Assembly: GCA_900540385.1 (NCBI GenBank) | Contig: UQFY01000004.1 | Span: 40,094 to 104,093 of the forward strand | Length of the DNA: 64,000 nt | Direction of reading: 5' to 3' | DNA from: an uncultured Mollicutes bacterium | GTDB taxonomy: Bacteria > Bacillota_I > Bacilli_A > RFN20 > CAG-826 | Part shown: one piece after another, positions 16,226 through 24,369 of the stretch | Layout of the letters: each line of letters begins with the position of its first letter | Numbering within the stretch: the first letter of the stretch is position 1 | Program-made: the position numbers and the translations under genes | The notes under the pieces: generated by a model | Told to the model about the DNA's origin: nothing | The model's database searches: none | The model's input: the letters and a program-made list of their open reading frames with translations, nothing else

Positions 16226-17344
16226 ATGTCGAATACCTTGAATAAAGAACAATATTTCTCCCTCTTGAAGGCACTTAATATACCTTCTTCTTTAAACTGG
16301 GAATACTTATTTCAAGCCTATGTTGACGCTAAAGAATCATCCAAAAGCTTTGCGGAAAGCAATAACGTCATCGCTAATCTTGATGTGAATGATGTTACTT
16401 TGACTTTGTATTTGGCGAATGAGCATTATTTCTATTTGCTTACCCATCCTTCCGATTCAGATGAGAAACTCATAAACGATGAGAAATATGAACAATTTCT
16501 TCTTTCGATTACCTTAGATAAATACTATACGAATGAGCATTTAGCCTATAAAAACGCGGCTTTCTCGAGTCGTTTTCAACCTGAAATCTCGACGATTTCC
16601 CTATACATCAACTTCATTTTGGGAATGTTAGAAAGATATAAGCAAGGCGATCCAAAACAAACCTTGATCGTGGATATTTTGCAAAAAGGCTTTTCCATGG
16701 CTCAATGCATTGTTTCTTTGCTTACAGGTGGTTTTGAAACCGAAGCGTTTTCTACTTGGAGAACTCTTCATGAAAATGAATGCATTCTTCTTACTTTGGT
16801 TCGTTTTGGACAATCTGTGATTGATGAATATCTCAAACACATGCGTTATGCCGTATGTTTCCGTGGTGGAATTCCTTCTAAAGAAGAAACCGATAAGGTC
16901 TTCCTTCAAATCAAAGAAGAAATGAAATCTCACGATTTAAAGAGCAAAGACATGAAACGTTTCATCGAATACGGCTGGCTTTATGCCGTTCCTGAACTTG
17001 AAAATGAAGAAGGCTTCAAACTAAATTTCCGTGATGGAGTAGAAAGAGCCGCCCGTCTTCGTGATTATTCTAAAGTCTATGAGATGTCTAGCGAAATTGC
17101 TCATTCTTCCCCATTATTGATCTATTCCCGCAAAGACTATTTCTATCTCATTACTTTATTAAATCTTTACGAGTCTTTCTTTCGCATCGAAAAAGTCTTT
17201 TCCTCTCTTTATATTTCTACGACCTCCAATGAAGAACAACAATCCTATCTTAGAATGCAAAACCTTTATAAAGGGGAACTTCAAACTTGTTATTCCTTGA
17301 TGCAAAAACGTTGGCAAAAACTAAACGAAAATCAGTCTAAATAA
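16226..17344 (+). CDS. DUF5677-like protein
   Basis: 372 residues, predicted mainly helical and soluble. The central part (QCIVSLLTGGFETEAFSTWRTLHENECILLTLV, about 151-193) resembles the core of DUF5677 proteins, which carry a conserved A-x-x-x-R-x-x-x-E-like helix, and IAHSSP with an equivalent late histidine lies near residue 290. DUF5677 proteins have no settled function; several occur in accessory or defence-associated settings. Here the gene stands alone between a promoter and a bidirectional terminator with no defence gene nearby. Confidence 0.6.
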   Translation: MSNTLNKEQYFSLLKALNIPSSLNWEYLFQAYVDAKESSKSFAESNNVIANLDVNDVTLTLYLANEHYFYLLTHPSDSDEKLINDEKYEQFLLSITLDKYYTNEHLAYKNAAFSSRFQPEISTISLYINFILGMLERYKQGDPKQTLIVDILQKGFSMAQCIVSLLTGGFETEAFSTWRTLHENECILLTLVRFGQSVIDEYLKHMRYAVCFRGGIPSKEETDKVFLQIKEEMKSHDLKSKDMKRFIEYGWLYAVPELENEEGFKLNFRDGVERAARLRDYSKVYEMSSEIAHSSPLLIYSRKDYFYLITLLNLYESFFRIEKVFSSLYISTTSNEEQQSYLRMQNLYKGELQTCYSLMQKRWQKLNENQSK

Positions 17345-17364
17345 CTACACGTCCCCCTTATATT

Positions 17365-17394
17365 TAAAAAAGAGCCCTTGTTTCCAAGAGCTCT
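17365..17394 (-). terminator. Intrinsic terminator of the nucleoside kinase gene, probably bidirectional
   Basis: AGAGCccTTG...CAAgaGCTCT hairpin at 17371-17394; on the minus strand six U residues follow, on the plus strand ATTTT. It lies between two convergent genes. Confidence 0.75.
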
Positions 17395-17398
17395 ATTT

Positions 17399-19054
17399 TC
17401 ATACATCCGCGTAACAAGAACCGCCAATGAACTCCCTCATTAAGGAATTTGATGGAACCCATTCATCAGACATATCGATGAAGAATTTAAGCATTCCAAT
17501 CAAACGATGGGCATCAGAATGATATGGGGAATCGTTTGGTAGGGCTTGAAGAAGTGGTAAGGCGTATTTCTTCATGACCGCCAACTCATATGGAAGGAAA
17601 CTATTAAAGACGTAATCGCATCCTTCTTGATATGGATAAATCCATTTAAATTCACCTGCACGAACTTTCGCCCACATGGAGAAGGTTTCCTCGGCTGGAG
17701 AATTGCGGAACTTCTTATCTCTAACCAAACGACGTAATAAACGTAAATCGGTTAAGGAAAGAGGGTTGTGGTCATCCAAATTGATTTGAGCTTGTGGAGA
17801 AATGAAAATCTTAAACTTCTGGCTCTTTGGGATTTGGAAAGTCAGACGATCATTTAAGGCGTGAATGCCTTCAATGATGATTGGCTGATCCTTTTCCAAG
17901 GTGAGTTTTCTTCCAGGAACACGATGACCAACATTGAAATCGAATTTAGGAAGATCCGTTTCTTCGCCATTAATCAAACTAATAAGATTTTCGTTGAAAT
18001 AATCAATGTCGATTGCCTCGATAGTTTCATAATCAGGCTCGCCATCTTCTCCTAAAGGAGTCTTATCTCTTGGAAGATAATAATCATCGGTTGAAAGACG
18101 GATTGGCTTAATTCCACGGGAAAGAAGTTCTATTCTTAAACGATTTGCAAACGTGGTTTTGCCACTAGAAGATGGTCCAGCAATACAAATAACGCGAATA
18201 TCCTGAACGTTATCTTCAATCGTTTGGCCTAATTCCACCAACTGGCGATTGTGACGGTCTTCACATACGTTAATTAATTCAGCAGGACCTGCTGTCTTAA
18301 TTTCGTTGTTGATTCCTGCGACTGTAGAAATGCCAACGACCTTAGCCCAGTCATGGGACTCTTTTAAAGTTCTTCTATAGGTAGGCGCATCTTCAAAGTT
18401 TGGAATCTCGCCATTACACTCAGAACGTGGATATTGGACTAAAAAACCCGACCCATATAGGCGAATTTTATAAGAATGGATATACCCAGTAGATGGAACA
18501 AGGTGAGAATACATGTAGTCTAAATAGCCATCGCATTCATAGAAATGGACGGTTTTCTCAGGACGGTATTTCAAGATATCTTTCTTATCTAAGAATCCTC
18601 TTTGATCATAGATCTTCTCTGCTTCAGCATTTGGAACGACTATTCTCTTCAAAGGGTAATCTGCTGCAACAATGTGGTGCATTTCTTCGTTCACCTTATT
18701 AAACATCGCATTATTCGCTTTCATTTTAGGATCTAATAAATGCACGGAAATACAACGGCTGATGTTATAAGCCAAACGGATTTTTAAATTTGGGTAGGCT
18801 CTAGAAAAAGCCATAGAAACCAAATATCTTAAAGATGCCTCATACATCTTCATGGCTTGCGTTGATTTCAAATCTAAAAATTCAACTTCAGCGTCATAAT
18901 AAATCTCGTATGTTAACTCTCTAATACGGTTATTCACCTTAGCGCAAACAATACTTTTGTCTGCTTTTTGTTCTTCACTGAGAAGGTCTAGTACTGCAAC
19001 TTTTTTGTCAAACTCTTTGCTGACGTTGCCAATCTTTACTGTAAATTTTTGCAT
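17399..19054 (-). CDS. Uridine kinase-like nucleoside kinase with N-terminal TGS-type region
   Basis: 551 residues in three parts: a TGS/ThrRS-like N-terminal region (~1-60), a middle domain recalling the second part of threonyl-tRNA synthetase editing regions (~70-270, with HHIVAADYPL), and a C-terminal P-loop kinase of the uridine kinase/phosphoribulokinase class. The Walker A motif is GPSSSGKTTFANRL near residue 294; STDDYYLPR and DFNVGHRVPGRKL follow. Such fused proteins are common in Bacillota and are annotated as nucleoside kinase; uridine/cytidine phosphorylation is probable but not shown. The start has GGGAGGAGA upstream. It diverges from the atp operon. Confidence 0.88.
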   Translation of the reverse strand: MQKFTVKIGNVSKEFDKKVAVLDLLSEEQKADKSIVCAKVNNRIRELTYEIYYDAEVEFLDLKSTQAMKMYEASLRYLVSMAFSRAYPNLKIRLAYNISRCISVHLLDPKMKANNAMFNKVNEEMHHIVAADYPLKRIVVPNAEAEKIYDQRGFLDKKDILKYRPEKTVHFYECDGYLDYMYSHLVPSTGYIHSYKIRLYGSGFLVQYPRSECNGEIPNFEDAPTYRRTLKESHDWAKVVGISTVAGINNEIKTAGPAELINVCEDRHNRQLVELGQTIEDNVQDIRVICIAGPSSSGKTTFANRLRIELLSRGIKPIRLSTDDYYLPRDKTPLGEDGEPDYETIEAIDIDYFNENLISLINGEETDLPKFDFNVGHRVPGRKLTLEKDQPIIIEGIHALNDRLTFQIPKSQKFKIFISPQAQINLDDHNPLSLTDLRLLRRLVRDKKFRNSPAEETFSMWAKVRAGEFKWIYPYQEGCDYVFNSFLPYELAVMKKYALPLLQALPNDSPYHSDAHRLIGMLKFFIDMSDEWVPSNSLMREFIGGSCYADV

Positions 19055-19145
19055 AATTCTCCTCCCTATCTCCTACAAAACTTAGACTTTTTATCGAAAA
19101 AAGGCAATTGTTTTGCCCACTATGATAACGATTTGACAAAACCTA

Positions 19146-19159
19146 TGCAAGCGCTTTCA
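19146..19159. promoter_or_regulatory. Candidate cre (CcpA binding) site
   Basis: TGCAAGCGCTTTCA matches the catabolite-responsive consensus TGWAANCGNTNWCA except at the W. It lies in the divergent region between the nucleoside kinase and the atp operon, upstream of the predicted atp promoter. Confidence 0.5.
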
Positions 19160-19265
19160 AAAAGAAAACATTTGGGAAAAACGTCAATTGAAACAAAAGC
19201 GTAAAAAATATTTATAAAAAAGTTGATAAAAGAATGTTCTTTTTTGTGTCAAGAAAATGAAGAAA

Positions 19266-19274
19266 TGGTACAAT
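19266..19274 (+). promoter_or_regulatory. Extended -10 promoter TGGTACAAT for the atp operon
   Basis: TACAAT at 19269-19274 preceded by TG-G; TTGTGT lies 19 bp upstream. The predicted start is about 10 nt before ATG 19292 and no Shine-Dalgarno sequence is present. Confidence 0.55.
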
Positions 19275-19291
19275 TCTAATGTTAATTAGAT

Positions 19292-19744
19292 ATGGTTAAT
19301 TTTTACGTTAAATTAAATAGAGATAAAAAGGCATTCTTCTGGTTGGTTGTTTTGGCGGTAGTGATTTACCTTGCCTTAATGCCCCTTTATTTTTTCGGTC
19401 TTGAAAAAGGCTATCAGTATCCAAATGGCTGGCTATTTGGCTCTTTAATCGAATTGTTTGCTTATTTCACTTTGATTAAAACGACCAATGCCGTCACGAA
19501 AGACCCGGTTAACAAAAAACTCTCTCTTATCGTTTTGATGAGCCTTCTTCGCCCATTGCTCTATGTCGTTGTTTTGGCGGTCAGTGGTATTTGCACTTTT
19601 AAATCAGAATGGTTTGGTGACTTTGATATGTTTTCTTTCTGGACATCTTTTGCCGCTCTTTTACCAATGCCTGTTGTTGTTTTAGTTACTCATTTCATTT
19701 CTGCTAGAATACCTATGCCTATTCATAAAGAGGATGAAAAATGA
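19292..19744 (+). CDS. AtpI-like membrane protein, first gene of atp operon
   Basis: 150 residues with four hydrophobic segments (about 14-38, 45-70, 76-100 and 112-140). It occupies the place of atpI, directly before atpB, and overlaps it by 4 bp (ATGA). Size and topology suit AtpI/AtpZ-type proteins that assist c-ring assembly or Mg2+ supply, but primary sequence similarity is too weak for me to be certain. ATG 19292 is close to the predicted transcription start and lacks a ribosome binding site, unlike the rest of the operon. Confidence 0.6.
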   Translation: MVNFYVKLNRDKKAFFWLVVLAVVIYLALMPLYFFGLEKGYQYPNGWLFGSLIELFAYFTLIKTTNAVTKDPVNKKLSLIVLMSLLRPLLYVVVLAVSGICTFKSEWFGDFDMFSFWTSFAALLPMPVVVLVTHFISARIPMPIHKEDEK

Positions 19745-20622
19745 GCCTTACGGAACGTATTAAAGACATGCTTGTTTTTGATTGGGATCATTTGAATGCC
19801 CCTCTTTTTTCCTCTCTTCTTATTATTCTTGTTTTGATGATTTTAGGCATTATCGTCGGTATTAAGGCAAAGAGAGCTATTAAAACCGGTGCTTATAAAC
19901 ATGCTCCAAGAGGTCTTCTTTTTTGGGCTGACGCCTATTATGACTATGTTAGCAATTTCACAGTCAATAATATGGGTAATTCCTCTAAAACGTGGAGTGG
20001 ATATTTCTTCACATTATTTGCATATCTATTCTTAGCTTTTAACGCCTCTTTGTTCGGTATTCCAAGTCTTATTGATTGGCTACCTGCCCCTCTTTGTTTG
20101 TCTATTATCATGTTTTTATGGATTCATATCATTGCCATTAAATATCAACATTGGGCTTATTTAAAACGTTACATCGACCCAATTCCGGTTTTCTTACCTG
20201 TGAACTTAATTACCATGTGGTCCCCAATCATTTCGACCACAATGCGTATGTTTGGTAATGCTCTTGCTGGCACCGTTTTAATCACTTTGATTCAATGGGC
20301 CACCTCAAATTTATCCGCGACGATTTTCTCCGCTTTAGGCGCTTCCCTTCAAATTCAAAGTGTTACGGGAAGCTGGTATAACTGGTGGAATTCCTTCCCT
20401 TATTGGACAGGAACCATCCTTTCTCCGATCCCTATGGGGGTCTTAAATATCTACTTTAGTTTGTTCTCCGGGTTTATTCAGACCTTGGTGTTTGCTTCCT
20501 TGACTTCCCTTTGGATCGCTCAAGAAAAGCCAACGGACGAAGACAATGTTTATCTTGCCTTCCGCCCAGTGCCACAGAATTTGCTCGTTCTTGAACAAAC
20601 AAAAGAAAAAACCAATTACTAG
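19741..20622 (+). CDS. atpB: F0F1 ATP synthase subunit a
   Basis: 293 residues with five or six membrane helices. The stator of the ion path: the essential arginine lies in TTMRMFGNALAGTVLI (~163-178), the a-subunit signature (R-x-FGN-x-x-AG). The C-terminal helix pair (LNIYFSLFSGFIQTLVFASLTSLWIAQ) is also typical. It guides ions to and from the c ring in the membrane. ATGA overlap with the AtpI-like gene shows translational coupling. The following atpE has an AGGAGG site 6 nt before its ATG. Confidence 0.95.
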   Translation: MSLTERIKDMLVFDWDHLNAPLFSSLLIILVLMILGIIVGIKAKRAIKTGAYKHAPRGLLFWADAYYDYVSNFTVNNMGNSSKTWSGYFFTLFAYLFLAFNASLFGIPSLIDWLPAPLCLSIIMFLWIHIIAIKYQHWAYLKRYIDPIPVFLPVNLITMWSPIISTTMRMFGNALAGTVLITLIQWATSNLSATIFSALGASLQIQSVTGSWYNWWNSFPYWTGTILSPIPMGVLNIYFSLFSGFIQTLVFASLTSLWIAQEKPTDEDNVYLAFRPVPQNLLVLEQTKEKTNY

Positions 20623-20633
20623 GAGGTAATAAT

Positions 20634-20858
20634 ATGGAAGTTGGTCTTAAAGCTATTGCAGCAGCAATTTGTGTTGCCTTTGGTATGATTTCCGCCATTG
20701 GCGAAAGCTGGATTGCCTGCCACACAATTGATGGCATGGTGAGAAATCCAGAAATGGCAGACAAATTAAGAAGCAACATGATCGTTGCTGTCGCTCTTGA
20801 CGAATCGACTGCTATTTACGCTTTGATTGTCGCTATCTTAATCATTTTCGTTTTATAA
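20634..20858 (+). CDS. atpE: F0F1 ATP synthase subunit c, two-carboxylate type
   Basis: 74-residue hairpin of two helices joined by the polar loop RNPEM (37-41), the usual c-subunit signature. Monomers form the ion-driven ring. The ion carboxylate is Glu57 in helix 2, within LDESTAIY. Ser58 and Thr59 follow, a pattern of Na+-binding rings. In helix 1 the position of Ilyobacter Gln32 is Glu24 (AIGESW), giving two carboxylates, as described for the Fusobacterium nucleatum Na+ rotor. Asp56 adds another acidic group next to Glu57. Na+ coupling is inferred from these residues. A very strong AGGAGG site suits the high copy number needed. Confidence 0.95.
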   Translation: MEVGLKAIAAAICVAFGMISAIGESWIACHTIDGMVRNPEMADKLRSNMIVAVALDESTAIYALIVAILIIFVL

Positions 20859-20873
20859 GGAAGAAGAACTAGG

Positions 20874-21434
20874 ATGAATACCATTTTACTAACAATTTTA
20901 GAAGATGCTTCGTCCGCTCCTTTCCAGCCGGAAGATTTTTTAAGCAAAATTTTCGGAAATTTCTGGTCTTTGCTAATTAACCTTCTTGCTTTGTTGGTTC
21001 TTTTTCTTGTGCTTTTCTTTCTAGCCTATAAACCTATCCGTAAATATTCGGAAAAGAGAAGAGACTATATCGAAGGAAATATATCTAAAGCCGAAGAGGC
21101 GAAACGTTTCTATGAGCATAAAGTAATGCAAACCCAAGACATTATCGATTCCGCTCAAAAACAAGCCCAAGAAATCATCCAAAAAGCAGAAGAAAACGCT
21201 CAAAAAGAAGCCAGCGTAATTGTTGCTGACGCCAAAAAAGAAGCGGCTTTGACGCAAGAAAAAGCTCTTCAAAACATTGAGCAAGAAAAGCAAAAAGCCC
21301 GCTCTGAGATTCATCAAGAAATCGTTAACGTTGCTTTAGACGCATCGAAAGAAATCTTAGGTCGAGAAATTACGGAAAAAGACAATCAAAAGATCTTGAA
21401 TCAATTCACCAATGATTTAGAGAAGAAGGGATAA
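20874..21434 (+). CDS. atpF: F0F1 ATP synthase subunit b
   Basis: 186 residues: one membrane helix (about 30-50, WSLLINLLALLVLFLVLFFLAYKPI) followed by a long charged coiled coil rich in Ala, Glu, Lys and Gln (~55-175). This is the peripheral stalk that holds the catalytic head still relative to the a subunit. KPIRKYSEKRRDYIEGNI after the helix is the typical family start of the soluble part. RBS and spacing (15 bp after atpE) place it in the operon. Confidence 0.95.
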   Translation: MNTILLTILEDASSAPFQPEDFLSKIFGNFWSLLINLLALLVLFLVLFFLAYKPIRKYSEKRRDYIEGNISKAEEAKRFYEHKVMQTQDIIDSAQKQAQEIIQKAEENAQKEASVIVADAKKEAALTQEKALQNIEQEKQKARSEIHQEIVNVALDASKEILGREITEKDNQKILNQFTNDLEKKG

Positions 21435-21438
21435 AGGT

Positions 21439-21984
21439 ATGAAAGATGAAGTTTTCGTGAACTATGCCGCTGCTCTTTTCTCTTTGGCGAAAGGCGAAAA
21501 GAAAGTCGCGACATATCGTAAAGAAATCAAAGAAGTGGAAAAGATCCTGACGGGTGATCCAATGTTTTTGGAATGCTTTTCCTCTTATAAAGTTTCTCAC
21601 GAAGACATCTATCATCTTTTGGATGAAGCGTTTAAAGGATTAGAGAGTCCCTCTCTTTTACCTTTCTTAAAGCTTCTAGTTTCCAAACATCTTATTTCTT
21701 CTATCTCAGAGATTTCGGAAGCTTTCTACGGAATGTGCAATGAATATTTGGGTATCAAAGAAGGGCTCATTTATTCAACTTCACGTCTTACGGAAGAAGA
21801 AATTTCTAAACTTGAGAAAACCTTGGAAGATAAACTTTCTTGCAAAGTCTCTCTCAAAAATAAAATTGACCACAATCTTATCGGTGGGGTACGAATTGTT
21901 TTAGACGGAAAAATCTATGACGGATCCGTGGAAAACAAGATTGAAACCTTACGTAAGAAATTACTTAAAGGAGGCCTCATATGA
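21439..21984 (+). CDS. atpH: F0F1 ATP synthase subunit delta
   Basis: 181 residues, normal for OSCP/delta. N-terminal helical bundle (YAAALFSLAKGEKKVATYRKEI), and a C-terminal segment with the family's KNKIDHNLIGGVRIVLDGKIYDGSVENKI. It links subunit b to the top of the alpha3beta3 head. Starts 4 bp after atpF and overlaps atpA by 4 bp (ATGA). Confidence 0.93.
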   Translation: MKDEVFVNYAAALFSLAKGEKKVATYRKEIKEVEKILTGDPMFLECFSSYKVSHEDIYHLLDEAFKGLESPSLLPFLKLLVSKHLISSISEISEAFYGMCNEYLGIKEGLIYSTSRLTEEEISKLEKTLEDKLSCKVSLKNKIDHNLIGGVRIVLDGKIYDGSVENKIETLRKKLLKGGLI

Positions 21985-23489
21985 AGCTAGACACCAATCA
22001 AATAAGCACTTTAATCAAAGAGCAAATAAAGACCTTTGCCGGTCAAATTGAATCGGATGATGTAGGCACTGTCATTTCTGTTGGAGACGGAATTGCTTCC
22101 GTGTACGGATTGAAAGATGCCATGCTTGGAGAACTCCTTTTATTCCCAAACGACATCTATGGCATGGTCATGAATTTAAACGCTGATGATGTTGGAGCCG
22201 TCCTTTTAGGAAGTGATCTTTCTTTAAAGGAAGGGGACGTGGTTAAAAGAACAAAACGCGTCGTGGAAGTCCCTGTTGGTGACGGGCTTTTAGGAAGAGT
22301 CGTTTCACCTTTAGGTGTTCCTCTTGATGAAATGGGACCTATTTCCTATAACAAAACGCGACCAATCGAAAGAATCGCCCCAGGTGTCATGACGAGAAAA
22401 TCCGTTGACACACCTTTAGCAACAGGTATTAAAGCGATTGACTCGATGATTCCAATTGGCCGTGGCCAACGTGAGCTTATCATCGGTGATCGTCAGACTG
22501 GCAAAACCTCCATTGCCATCGATACTATCGTCAATCAAAAGGGCAAAAACGTGAATTGCGTTTACGTAGCTATCGGTCAAAAGAACTCCACGGTCGCAAA
22601 TATCGTAAACCGCTTGAAAGAAAAAGGCTGTTTTGATTATGTAACGGTCGTAAATGCTTCCGCTTCCCAATCCGCTCCTCAACAATACATTGCCCCATTC
22701 TCCGGAATGGCTATGGCGGAAGAGTGGATGGAAGAAGGCAAAGACGTCCTTATTGTTTTTGACGATTTATCCAAGCACGCTGTCGCTTATCGTACCTTAT
22801 CTTTGCTTTTAAGAAGAGCACCAGGACGTGAAGCTTATCCAGGCGATATTTTCTATTTGCATTCTCGTTTACTCGAAAGAGCTTGTAAACTTGCACCAGA
22901 ATACGGTGGAGGTTCTATCACCGCTCTTCCGATCATTGAAACCCAAGCGGGAGATATTTCTGCTTATATTCCAACAAACGTCATTTCCATTACCGATGGT
23001 CAGATTTTCTTAATTAGTGACTACTTTAACGCTGGTCAAAGACCTGCGGTTGATTCGGGATTGTCTGTTTCCCGTGTTGGCTCTAGTGCTCAGATTAAGG
23101 CGATGAAACAAGTCTCTAAATCCTTGAAAATCGAACTCGCCAACTATAGAGAAAACCTTTCCTTTGCTCAATTCGGATCGGATTTGGACAATGAAACGAA
23201 ACGTATTCTCACCCATGGTGCCATTGTTATGGAAGCATTGAAGCAAAAGAATTGGGCGCCAATGGATATGTTTGATGAAATCATTCAACTTTTCGCTGTC
23301 AATCGTGGTTTCTTGGATGATTTATCTTTAGAAGAAGTTAGTCCGTTCTTGGCTGATTTGCTTCGTTATGTCAAAGGCTCTTGTCCAGAGATCTTAGAAT
23401 CCTTAAATAAAGAAAAAGCCTTCAGCAAAGAAACTGAAAAGGCTCTTTCAAACGCTATCGAAACCTTTAAAAAGAATAGGAAGAACTGA
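21981..23489 (+). CDS. atpA: F0F1 ATP synthase subunit alpha
   Basis: 502 residues, full length. Non-catalytic nucleotide site with Walker A GDRQTGKTSIAID (~169-181); VNASASQSAPQQYIAPF and ALPIIETQAGDISAYIPTNVISITDGQ are hallmark segments; the arginine finger lies in VSRVGSSAQ. The N-terminus (KLDTNQISTLIKEQI) binds subunit delta. AAAGGAGG precedes its start inside atpH. Nothing unusual. Confidence 0.97.
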   Translation: MKLDTNQISTLIKEQIKTFAGQIESDDVGTVISVGDGIASVYGLKDAMLGELLLFPNDIYGMVMNLNADDVGAVLLGSDLSLKEGDVVKRTKRVVEVPVGDGLLGRVVSPLGVPLDEMGPISYNKTRPIERIAPGVMTRKSVDTPLATGIKAIDSMIPIGRGQRELIIGDRQTGKTSIAIDTIVNQKGKNVNCVYVAIGQKNSTVANIVNRLKEKGCFDYVTVVNASASQSAPQQYIAPFSGMAMAEEWMEEGKDVLIVFDDLSKHAVAYRTLSLLLRRAPGREAYPGDIFYLHSRLLERACKLAPEYGGGSITALPIIETQAGDISAYIPTNVISITDGQIFLISDYFNAGQRPAVDSGLSVSRVGSSAQIKAMKQVSKSLKIELANYRENLSFAQFGSDLDNETKRILTHGAIVMEALKQKNWAPMDMFDEIIQLFAVNRGFLDDLSLEEVSPFLADLLRYVKGSCPEILESLNKEKAFSKETEKALSNAIETFKKNRKN

Positions 23490-23494
23490 TTTAT

Positions 23495-24355
23495 ATGCCG
23501 TCTTTAGCAAAAACAAAACGTCGTATTAATTCCATCAAAGGAACGGAGAAAATCACCAAGGCAATGGAACTTGTTGCCACGGTAAAAACCAAACGTTTTT
23601 CTACGCTTCACGATAAAGGATACGCTTATTCCCAGGAATTCCTTTCTTTAGTAAGCCAAATTTTTGCCTACGACAAAGAAGGCGTTTCCCATTATGGAAA
23701 AATGAATGAAGGGGATCTCCCTGTTCTTTATCTTGTGATTTCCTCAAATATGGGACTTTGTGGTGCCTATAACAATAACGTTTTTAAGTTTGCTGAAGCG
23801 CATTTGAAAGATGGGGATTTCATCGCTCCCATTGGAAATAAAGCCGTACACCATTACTCCTCAGATCCAAAATACGCGAAAAACGTCATTGATGATTTCT
23901 CTTCCTTGAATTTAGACACGGATATGGATAAAGTCCATCTTCTTGCTAGCAAACTCAAAGAGGACTTCAATAACAAAAAATACAAAGCGATTCGTATTAT
24001 TTACACCCGCTATGTGAATTCCATCACCTTCGAGCCAACCGTCTTTCAAATCTTGCCTGTGCAAGTGCCGAAAGTGAAATGGACGGACGATGAATTTGCT
24101 CCGCCATTATTTGACGAAGAACCAAGAACGATGTTGCATCAAATCTTACCATCGTATCTAACTGGAATTCTTCATGAAATCGTTCTGGATTCTTTCTTAT
24201 CTGAGCAAGCTTCTCGAAGAACGGCAATGGATAACGCAAACGATAACGCAGACGAATTATTAGGTAAATTAACCATTGAATACAACAAAGCGCGCCAGGG
24301 CGCAATTACTCAACAAATTACCGAAGTTGCCTCAGGGGCTAACGCTGGGGAATAG
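23495..24355 (+). CDS. atpG: F0F1 ATP synthase subunit gamma
   Basis: 286 residues. Rotor shaft: the N-terminal helix (LAKTKRRINSIKGTEKITKAMELVATVKTKR) and the C-terminal helix (SRRTAMDNANDNADELLGKLTIEYNKARQGAITQQITEVASGANA) form the coiled coil in the alpha3beta3 cavity; SSNMGLCGAYNNNVF is the conserved central motif. It couples c-ring rotation to ATP formation. Starts 5 bp after atpA; no clear Shine-Dalgarno beyond GGAAGAA. Confidence 0.96.
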   Translation: MPSLAKTKRRINSIKGTEKITKAMELVATVKTKRFSTLHDKGYAYSQEFLSLVSQIFAYDKEGVSHYGKMNEGDLPVLYLVISSNMGLCGAYNNNVFKFAEAHLKDGDFIAPIGNKAVHHYSSDPKYAKNVIDDFSSLNLDTDMDKVHLLASKLKEDFNNKKYKAIRIIYTRYVNSITFEPTVFQILPVQVPKVKWTDDEFAPPLFDEEPRTMLHQILPSYLTGILHEIVLDSFLSEQASRRTAMDNANDNADELLGKLTIEYNKARQGAITQQITEVASGANAGE

Positions 24356-24369
24356 AAAGGAGAAAACAT

